From the NCBI RefSeq assembly GCF_024584805.1, contig NZ_CP075715.1, positions 372,001 through 436,000 of the forward strand: 64,000 bases of DNA, given 5' to 3'. A model generated the notes under the pieces. The model was not told the origin of the DNA and did no database searches. It saw nothing but the letters and a program-made list of their open reading frames with translations. Of the stretch, positions 58,369 through 64,000 are shown piece by piece (position 1 is the first letter of the stretch; every line of letters starts with the position of its first letter). The DNA comes from Streptomyces sp. FIT100. GTDB lineage: Bacteria; Actinomycetota; Actinomycetes; Streptomycetales; Streptomycetaceae. The position numbers were made by a program, and so were the translations under genes.

Positions 58369-58795
58369 CCTTCAGTGTCATCGTCCGCCCCATTCACCCG
58401 TGCCGCTCCTTGGCTGACCGGCAGGCGGCGCCTTCGCGGCGCACGGTGCGGCGGCACCGGCCCTGCCGGTCGTCCGTTACGGGAAAGAGGCCTCCGGTTG
58501 CAGGCCGCAATCACCCGTGGTGGCCGGCGCGCCGAAGTCGGTTGCGGGTCTGGTCAGCCCCGGAAGCTGCGGCTCCTGGTCGCCCACCACGTGGGCGGGT
58601 CGGACCCGGCGGCCGTCCCGGGCCGGGGCGGGACACCCGTCGAGCGCGGTGCGGGCGCCCAGCCGCTTCTGCTTGCCCCGGCAAGGGCTCAGGCAGCAGC
58701 GGCCGGACGAACTCCCGCTCCGCGTCGGACGGTCCATCAATCAAGGGCGTCCGGCCGTTCGGCCGTTCGGTCGCTCGGTCGCTCGAAGAGACCGT
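58369..58795. other. Intergenic stretch with transposase-like debris
   Basis: Between the phosphatase gene (starts 58368, minus) and the phosphodiesterase-like gene (ends 58796, minus). It holds only the IS5-like fragment at 58640-58744 and simple TTCGGTCGCTCGG-type repeats near 58757-58787. Confidence 0.5.
58640..58744 (-). mobile_element. N-terminal fragment of an IS5-family-like transposase
   Basis: GPSDAEREFVRPLLPEPLPG resembles the start of IS5/IS4-group transposases (LTDAEW..PLLP). Similarity fades after about 30 residues. No inverted repeats were found. Confidence 0.35.
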
Positions 58796-59647
58796 CTAGT
58801 GATGGCGGCGCAGCGCCAACTCCGCCAGGACCGGGCGGTGGTCCGAGGCCAGGGCCTGCGGGACCACGGTGTTGCGGACGGTGAAGGCGTCGGACACCGT
58901 CACGAAGTCGATGCGCTTCTCAGGCGTCACCGCCGGGTACGTGAAGCCCGGGTCCGACGCCGTCCAGGTATCCGTCAGGCCGGACCACAGGGGCGACAGC
59001 TCCGCCGCGTCAGGGCCCGCGTTGAAGTCGCCCGTCAGGACCTGGGCCGGGCACTTGCCCTTCGGCGAGCAGTCGTCCGCCATGATGTCCACGGTCTCGC
59101 GGACCTGGGCCGCACGCACCGCGGGGTCGCTGCGGAAGTCGAGGTGCGTCGTGTAGACGTGCACCGGCGTGCCCTTCACCTTGACCACGACCTCGAGGAA
59201 GCCCGGCATCGGCTTCGGCACGGGGTTCGGCTCCTGCGTGGACAGCCGCGTCAGGTCGTGGTTCTCGGCGCTGCGGACCGGGTGGCGCGACAGGATCGCG
59301 ACGCCGAAGCCGCCGTCCTCTCCCGTCGTGTAGATGGGAGCGAAGGAGACGTACATATCCAGCATGTTCGCCAACTCCGTTGCCACATCACGGAATTCGG
59401 AGCGGTCGCTCCAACGGACGTCGACCTCCTGCAGCCCCACGATGTCGGCGTCCATGGCCCGGATGGCCTCGGCGGTGCGCGCGGGGTCGAAGACGTTGCC
59501 GCTGTCGGCGCCGTAGTGGATGTTGTACGAGGCGACGCGCAGGCCGACCGTCTTGTGGGCCTCGGCCGAGGCGGCCGGCGCGGTGATGGCGGTCGCGGTG
59601 ACCGATGCCGCCAGCGCGAGGACGGCGGTGAGCGGGGCGGGACGCAT
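58796..59647 (-). CDS. Secreted endonuclease/exonuclease/phosphatase-family protein
   Basis: 283 residues. Signal peptide MRPAPLTAVLALAASVTATA ITAPAASA, then a metallo-hydrolase of the EEP fold: VASYNIHYG, IVGLQEVDVRW (metal Glu), VYTTHLDF, VLTGDFNAGPDA (catalytic Asp and Asn) and LASDHRPVLAEL (metal Asp, catalytic His). All catalytic residues are present. Such secreted proteins may be DNases, sphingomyelinase-like phosphodiesterases or inositol-phosphate phosphatases; the substrate cannot be told. ATG 59647 is the natural start of the signal peptide. Confidence 0.88.
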   Translation of the reverse strand: MRPAPLTAVLALAASVTATAITAPAASAEAHKTVGLRVASYNIHYGADSGNVFDPARTAEAIRAMDADIVGLQEVDVRWSDRSEFRDVATELANMLDMYVSFAPIYTTGEDGGFGVAILSRHPVRSAENHDLTRLSTQEPNPVPKPMPGFLEVVVKVKGTPVHVYTTHLDFRSDPAVRAAQVRETVDIMADDCSPKGKCPAQVLTGDFNAGPDAAELSPLWSGLTDTWTASDPGFTYPAVTPEKRIDFVTVSDAFTVRNTVVPQALASDHRPVLAELALRRHH

Positions 59648-60076
59648 GTGAGCGGCTCCTGAAGACGGGTGGGATGCGGATGGGATGCGGGTGACGATCG
59701 GGCACATTAACCGCTCACGGTGACGCACACTCGGAGGGCAGGCGTCCTCAGATGGCCACGTGGTGAAGTCCCGCCCCGTCTTCCCCTCTCCTCCGCGCCC
59801 GGGTCGCGGCTCCGCGCCGGCGCAGGCGGGCGCGACGGGGCCGCGCGCCGAGGCCGTCGCCGAGCTGTCCCGTGATGTGCTGGTCGACACCCCGGAGACA
59901 CACCTGGATCATGTCCCCTTCCCGGGCAGGGCAGTTGATCGGCTGCGTCCGTGCGGGCAGTGATCACTGCTGTGCATGCTCGCCTGGGCCGCTCTCCGCC
60001 GTGACCTCGACCGCCGCGTAGACCTGCACGCACTGGCCCGCTGTGCGCTCACAACCACCCCTGGAAGGAGCCGCGG
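59648..60076. other. 429-bp region without a recognisable gene
   Basis: No convincing coding pattern. It contains the promoter of the secreted EEP protein gene and the 3' flank of the nitronate monooxygenase gene. Confidence 0.5.
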
Positions 60077-61141
60077 TCAGGCGAGCAGTTCGCAGGCTTC
60101 CCGCCACATATCGGCAACCACCTGGCCGGCAGGTCGCTCGGCGGCCAGGGCGGCGCTCTGCCCGGCCCAGTGGGCGGCTCGGTCCACGCCGCTCGCTTGA
60201 CCCTGCCGCCACTCGTTCACGAGGCTCAGTTGGTCCGGGAAAGGTGCGGGATTCGCCGCGCCGGGCTCTGTCCACGCCTTGAGGTAGGGGGTGGGCGCCG
60301 CTCTGGCCAGGCGACCGGTGTAGGCGCGGGTGGTCATCGTCGCGTCGGGCGCCAGACCGTTCAGCGCGGCACTCCACTCCGGGCTGGTGCCGGCTTCGGG
60401 GCAGCGCAGCAGGGCGGTTCCCACCTGGACCGCGCTCGCCCCCAGGCTCAGCGCGGCGGCCACTCCGCGCCCGTCGGCGATGCCTCCGGCGGCGACGATC
60501 GGCACACGCAGATGATCGGCGAACCAGGGGAGCAGAGCGAACAGTCCGACGTCGATGCGCTCGGCGTCCTCCTGGTCGAAGCTTCCCCGGTGCCCCCCTG
60601 CCTCCATCCCCTGTGCCACGACCGCGTCCGCACCGGCCTCTTGGGCGGCGAGTGCCTCATCGAGGGTGGTGGCGCAGGCGAACCAGGCGATGCCCTGCTC
60701 GTGGAGGCGACTCACGTACGCCGGCTCGAAGAGACCCATGATGGAGGAGACCACTGACGGGCCCGCGGCGAGCATGGCCTCGCACTGCTCCTGGAACACC
60801 GGCGGCTCGGTTCCGGCGGGCCGGCCAGGAGTGCCGAATCGGCCGAGGAACGTCCGGGCGTCTTCCGCGAGACGCTGTCGCCACGCCGGGTCCGGGCCGG
60901 CCCGTTCCGGAATCCAGACGTTCAGCTGAAAGGCGCCGGAGGAACGCGCCCTGAACCGATCCGCCCATTCCGCGATTCGATCCGGGGTCTCCAGCAGTAC
61001 GCCGGCGGCGCCCATGCCCCCGGCCTGCGCCACGGCAACCGCGAGTTCCGGAGGAGAGGCTCCTGCCATCGGCGCCTGGATGACCGGCAGTCGCATGCCG
61101 AACCTGTCACAGAACGTACGTGCTCGTTGCCGCCCCGTCAT
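60077..61141 (-). CDS. Nitronate monooxygenase-family FMN enzyme
   Basis: 354-residue TIM-barrel flavoprotein. Motifs: LPVIQAPMAGASPPELAVAV, GGMGAAGVLLETPD, QGMEAGGHRGSF (FMN site with catalytic His), VPIVAAGGIADGRGVAAALS and LGASAVQVGTALLRCPEAG (phosphate-binding). Such enzymes oxidise propionate-3-nitronate and alkyl nitronates, or act as 2-nitropropane-dioxygenase-like reductases. ATG 61141 has GAGGAGG 6 nt upstream; the longer frame from 61207 is unlikely. No neighbour suggests a pathway. Confidence 0.9.
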   Translation of the reverse strand: MTGRQRARTFCDRFGMRLPVIQAPMAGASPPELAVAVAQAGGMGAAGVLLETPDRIAEWADRFRARSSGAFQLNVWIPERAGPDPAWRQRLAEDARTFLGRFGTPGRPAGTEPPVFQEQCEAMLAAGPSVVSSIMGLFEPAYVSRLHEQGIAWFACATTLDEALAAQEAGADAVVAQGMEAGGHRGSFDQEDAERIDVGLFALLPWFADHLRVPIVAAGGIADGRGVAAALSLGASAVQVGTALLRCPEAGTSPEWSAALNGLAPDATMTTRAYTGRLARAAPTPYLKAWTEPGAANPAPFPDQLSLVNEWRQGQASGVDRAAHWAGQSAALAAERPAGQVVADMWREACELLA

Positions 61142-61605
61142 GACCGGCCTCCTCACCGTGACATCTGGCGCTGCACCAGGAGGCAGTGCGCGCCCGACGG
61201 TTGACATTGTGTGACGACCGACTGCATCGCGTCCCTTTTATTACCTTTTACTCCAAATGTTTGACTGTCGGACCATGCGGGCCTAGCGTTGCAGGCGAGA
61301 TGGCTCGTAGAGGCTTCAACCAATTGGGTCGCTCGGCATCTCGAAAACCGACCGGAACCGTGACCTGAACGCCGCGGTCCGGACGGAGGGGTGGTGTCGC
61401 GGAGCCACGGCCTACCGTATTGCGACGGCAAGGTGCTGCAATGCCGGGCGCTGAATCCCGTCCGTACCTCACGACTTGGTGAGGCGGCGTCAGTTCCTGC
61501 CGCACACGGGTGGGTGCCGGCGCCGGACAGGGCCGCGAACGCCCCCCTCGTCAGCGCACGTGCGGGTGGCCCCGCCGACCCCCTGGTTCCTCCACGTCCT
61601 GCCGG
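61142..61605. other. 464-bp region without a clear gene
   Basis: Contains an AT-rich patch (61225-61275, unusual for this DNA), probably promoter sequence for the nitronate monooxygenase gene. The region 61490-61605 continues the frame of the kdpD remnant but without similarity. Confidence 0.5.
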
Positions 61606-61872
61606 CGTTCGGCGTTGCGGCAGCCCGGTACGTTCGGCCGCGGTACTCGATCCGGGCCCGCTCCACGGCCTCCAGGCCGTCGAGCTTCGCCTCGGTCAGC
61701 GGACGGCCGTGACACTCCACGTATCCCGCCACCACGTCGGTGCCCCGCGCGGCCCTGCGCCTGCCCTCGTCGAGCATCCGGTAGGTCTTGCCGACGCCGG
61801 GGGCGGCACCGAGGAAGACCTTGAGCCGTCCCGGGCGGGTCGGCGGCCGCGATGCGCCGCCCGGCGGTTCGT
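61606..61872 (-). pseudogene. kdpD: N-terminal stump of the sensor kinase gene kdpD
   Basis: GRLKVFLGAAPGVGKTYRML with the Walker-A-like GVGKT, then GRRRAARGTDVVAGYVECHG, RPLTEAKLDGLEAVERARIE YRG: the start of the KdpD N-terminal ATP-binding domain, stopping after about 80 residues. The universal-stress, membrane and histidine-kinase parts (700-plus residues) are missing. It lies immediately downstream of kdpF on the same strand, where kdpA should be, so kdpA, kdpB and kdpC have been deleted together with most of kdpD. Confidence 0.85.
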
Positions 61873-61878
61873 CGAGCT

Positions 61879-61968
61879 TCAGAACTTCTCCGGGTTGATG
61901 AGGGCGGCCACGAGATAGCCGAGCAGACAGACGGCGACGATGAGTCCGACCACGTTCTCCACACTCAT
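61879..61968 (-). CDS. kdpF: KdpF, small subunit of the Kdp potassium pump (orphan)
   Basis: 29 residues forming one membrane helix: MSVENVVGLIVAVCLLGY then LVAALINPEKF, an almost textbook KdpF ending PEKF. It stabilises the KdpABC complex in the membrane. Since kdpA, kdpB and kdpC are absent from this place, it can have no local partner. The start ATG 61968 lies behind AAGGGAG (10-nt spacing). In Streptomyces an APC permease gene is often located upstream of kdpF, as here, so the local order is conserved. Confidence 0.88.
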   Translation of the reverse strand: MSVENVVGLIVAVCLLGYLVAALINPEKF

Positions 61969-62113
61969 CAGCGATCAACTCCCTTTTCCGAACGCACCCT
62001 TGGCTGACCTTCGTGGCACCACGAAAACCCCTGGCGGGCCGTGCGCACAGCCACCTTGACGGCACCCTGGCGCCGATTCCCCGGATGCTGACGCTGCCTT
62101 GACGAGATCCGCG

Positions 62114-62376
62114 TTCCACAAGGGAGCGATCCTGGCCGTCGCCTGCACGTACTTCCTCGGCCGTGCCTACGAGGACGTCGCCGTCGTCACCACCCCCGAC
62201 CACCGCCGACGGCACCTCGCGCTGGCCTGTGTCACCCGCCTGTGCGCGGACATCGCCGCCCGGGGCCGCACCGCGAGTTGGGCGTGCTCTCGCGACAACC
62301 GCCCCAGCAGGCTGCTCGCCTGGACGGCGGGTTCCGGCTGGAGCACGTACGCATACGTGCATCATGCGGCGGACCG
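62114..62376 (+). pseudogene. C-terminal stump of a GNAT-family acetyltransferase
   Basis: AILAVACTYFLGRAYEDVAV then VTTPDHRRRHLALACVTRLC, ADIAARGRTASWACSRDNRP SRLLAWTAG look like the acetyl-CoA-binding half of a GNAT enzyme (the CSRDNxPSxxLAxxxGF ending). The final GFRLE is out of frame, and no N-terminal half is found. It is placed between kdpF and the APC permease on the opposite strand. Confidence 0.55.
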
Positions 62377-62419
62377 CCCGCCGCACCACGGGAGCGGCGG
62401 GCGGCCTGACGGCCCGCGG

Positions 62420-64000
62420 TCAGTCCAGTCGGAAGCGCAGCCGGCAGATCACGGCGTCCGTGTCGCGTCGCACGGCGTGCGCGACCACGGCGCCGCGCTG
62501 GTTCTGCAGTATCCGCTGCCACAGATGCGCCGGTTCGACCTCGGGGATCAGCACCGTGACCTGGACACCGGGGTCGGTGACCGCCAGCTCGCGTACGTAG
62601 TCGGCGACGGGCCGGCCCAGGGTTCGGCACTCCGATGGCACCCGGACGAGCTCCACGCCCGGGTTCCACAGTGCCCAGTCGCGGGCAAGGGCCTCGGTGG
62701 CGGCGCGGTCCTCCGCGTCCGGGTGGCAGACGGTGACCGCGCGGACCTCGTCGCCGAGCGACACCGCGGCGGTGAGCGCCTCGCTCGTGAGCCGCGTCAG
62801 CGAGGAGACGGGAACAACGACCAGGGAGCGCTCCCGGTGCGGCGGCTCGGGGATCCGGCCGACGCCGAGGCGCTCGCCGATCCTCCCGTACGCCCGGTGC
62901 ACCAGCTCGAACGCGACGACGAGCAGCGGCAGCGCGACGACGATCAGCCAGGCGCCGTCGTGGAACTTGGTCGCCGTCACCACGACCGCCGCGACGCCGG
63001 TGAGCAGCGCGCCGAGGCCGTTGAGCAGGGCCTTGCCCGTCCAGCGCGGGCCACGCGCCTTCCGCCAGTGCAGGACCATGCCGGTCTGGGCGATGGTGAA
63101 GCCGACGAAGACGCCGATCGCGAAGAGCGGCACGAGGGTGTTGGTGTCACCACCGGAGAAGACGAGCAGGGCGGCGGAGACCCCGGCGAGGGCGAGCACA
63201 CCGTGGCGGTGGACCTGCCGGTCGGCCTTGAGTCCGAAGACGTGCGGCAGGTAGTTGTCGCGGGCCAGCAGCTTCAGCAGTACCGGCAGTCCGCCGAAAG
63301 AGGTGTTGGCGGAGAGCGCCAGCAGGACCATGGTGGCGAACTGGATGACGTAGAAGCCGATGTTGTGGCCGATGGAGGCGTCCGCGAGCTGGGCGAGGAC
63401 GGTGACGCCCTCGACCGGCTGGAGCCCGAATCGGGAGATCAGCACGGACAGCCCGATCAGCATCACACCGAGCAGCGCGCCGAGTGCGATCTCGGCGTGC
63501 TGGGCGCGGCGGACGGCCGGGGCGCGGAAGGACGGTACGGCGTTGGCGATCGCCTCGACGCCGGTGAGGGCCGAACAGCCGGAGGCGAAGGCTTTCAGCA
63601 GGAGCAGTGCGCCGACCGTGGTGGCGTTGTCCGCGAGGACGGAGGCGTGGCCGGCGGCCGCCTCGGTGGAGGCGGGGGCGTCGCGGAACAGACCGACGAC
63701 GATCAGGACCAGGATCGAGCCGATGAAGACGACCGTCGGCACGATGAACGCCTTCGCCGAGTCGACGATGCCCCGGAGGTTCACACCCGTGATCAGCACG
63801 AGGACCGTGAGGCACAGCCACAAGCGGTCGCCGTAGAGGCCGGGGAAGGCGGAGGTGAGCGCGGCGACGCCGGCGGTGACCGCGACGGCGACGTTCAGGA
63901 CGTAGTCCAGGACCAGCGAGGCGGCGGCGACGAGACTGGTGCGCCTGCCGAGGTGCGACTTGGCGACGGCGTAGGAGCCGCCGCCGTCCGGGAAGGCGGC
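62420..64000 (-). CDS. APC-family permease (5' end beyond window)
   Basis: 526 residues present; the start is outside. It begins AAFPDGGGSYAVAKSHLGRR, the amphipathic helix-2/loop motif of amino acid-polyamine-organocation transporters, followed by nine to ten hydrophobic helices and a soluble C-terminal domain (about 150 residues, RSLVVVPVSSLTRLTSEALT; VTVLIPEVEPAHLWQRILQN). Permeases with this C-terminal domain accompany kdp genes in Streptomyces and may transport K+ or amino acids. Here it stands upstream of kdpF on the same strand, separated by the GNAT stump. Confidence 0.88.
   Translation of the reverse strand, partial: AAFPDGGGSYAVAKSHLGRRTSLVAAASLVLDYVLNVAVAVTAGVAALTSAFPGLYGDRLWLCLTVLVLITGVNLRGIVDSAKAFIVPTVVFIGSILVLIVVGLFRDAPASTEAAAGHASVLADNATTVGALLLLKAFASGCSALTGVEAIANAVPSFRAPAVRRAQHAEIALGALLGVMLIGLSVLISRFGLQPVEGVTVLAQLADASIGHNIGFYVIQFATMVLLALSANTSFGGLPVLLKLLARDNYLPHVFGLKADRQVHRHGVLALAGVSAALLVFSGGDTNTLVPLFAIGVFVGFTIAQTGMVLHWRKARGPRWTGKALLNGLGALLTGVAAVVVTATKFHDGAWLIVVALPLLVVAFELVHRAYGRIGERLGVGRIPEPPHRERSLVVVPVSSLTRLTSEALTAAVSLGDEVRAVTVCHPDAEDRAATEALARDWALWNPGVELVRVPSECRTLGRPVADYVRELAVTDPGVQVTVLIPEVEPAHLWQRILQNQRGAVVAHAVRRDTDAVICRLRFRLD

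Noticed and set aside
58511-58744. Real gene of 77 codons on the minus strand
   Set aside because: Similarity to IS5-type transposase is limited to about 30 residues; the rest is a Pro/Arg/Gly-rich frame, so only a remnant is reported.

Overview
The base composition (about 70% G+C with strong third-position GC bias), SsgA-like, Chitinase/DasR-like and DmdR-like elements, RppA and the CTAG-flanked IS1182-family element all point to a Streptomyces or close relative. The many decayed genes, insertion sequences and accessory metabolic islands suggest a chromosome arm rather than the core. No tRNA, rRNA or CRISPR array was seen.

Region 1 (1-7.3 kb) holds two FecCD-type importers side by side with different control. 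The first (permease, lipoprotein, [2Fe-2S] protein; minus strand) lies behind a clear cobalamin riboswitch, so it is probably a corrinoid importer. The second (ATPase, lipoprotein, fused double permease; minus strand) has an iron box of the DmdR/IdeR type at its head, so it is probably a ferric-siderophore importer. Between them are wrecked remnants of a ScfR/RamB-type regulator and a 3-hydroxybutyryl-CoA dehydrogenase.

Region 2 (7.4-25.6 kb) is the most interesting part. It has two full-length ECF41 (SigJ-type) sigma factors, one degenerate ECF41 relative that has lost its region 4, and a set of redox genes: carboxymuconolactone-decarboxylase-like protein, NDH-2-like oxidoreductase, OsmC, ferredoxin-reductase-like enzyme, orphan fumarate-reductase-like flavoprotein, NAD(P)-binding epimerase-like protein, YceI and two paralogous small coiled-coil proteins. 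Seven promoters with the exact layout TGTCACA-N16-NGTC sit in front of seven of these transcription units, and I found none elsewhere in the window. I read this as a locally clustered ECF41 regulon. A TetR gene in the same region is split by an intact 1,709-bp IS1182-family element.

Region 3 (26-40 kb) contains an SsgA-like protein gene with a 4 x 15-bp repeat in its promoter, an EamA transporter, a small DUF6480-like membrane protein, and a sugar-utilisation island. That island has an ABC importer without its own ATPase, a GntR/FCD regulator, an enolase-superfamily enzyme, an FAH-fold sugar-acid dehydratase-like protein and a secreted beta-helix protein. Related ATCATA/TGATATCA operators lie before three of its units. 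A GH18 chitinase with an inverted TGGTCCAGACCT operator and a lipoprotein follow.

Region 4 (40.4-53.8 kb) has a three-subunit molybdenum aldehyde dehydrogenase (PaoABC type), a decayed FabF-like ketosynthase with two in-frame TGA codons fused by deletion to a truncated hydrolase, an ACP, a P450, and a unit of aldo/keto reductase, SnoaL-like protein and RppA (tetrahydroxynaphthalene synthase). Then come a secreted protein, a cupin and a junkyard of an XRE-type/recombinase pair truncated by an IS256-family transposase end.

Region 5 (53.9-64 kb) carries two SpoIIE-type PP2C phosphatases (the second with lost metal ligands), a secreted endonuclease/exonuclease/phosphatase-fold protein, a nitronate monooxygenase, an orphan kdpF next to a kdpD stump where kdpABC should be, a GNAT stump, and an APC permease that runs off the end. 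All assignments come from reading the sequence; no database search was run.
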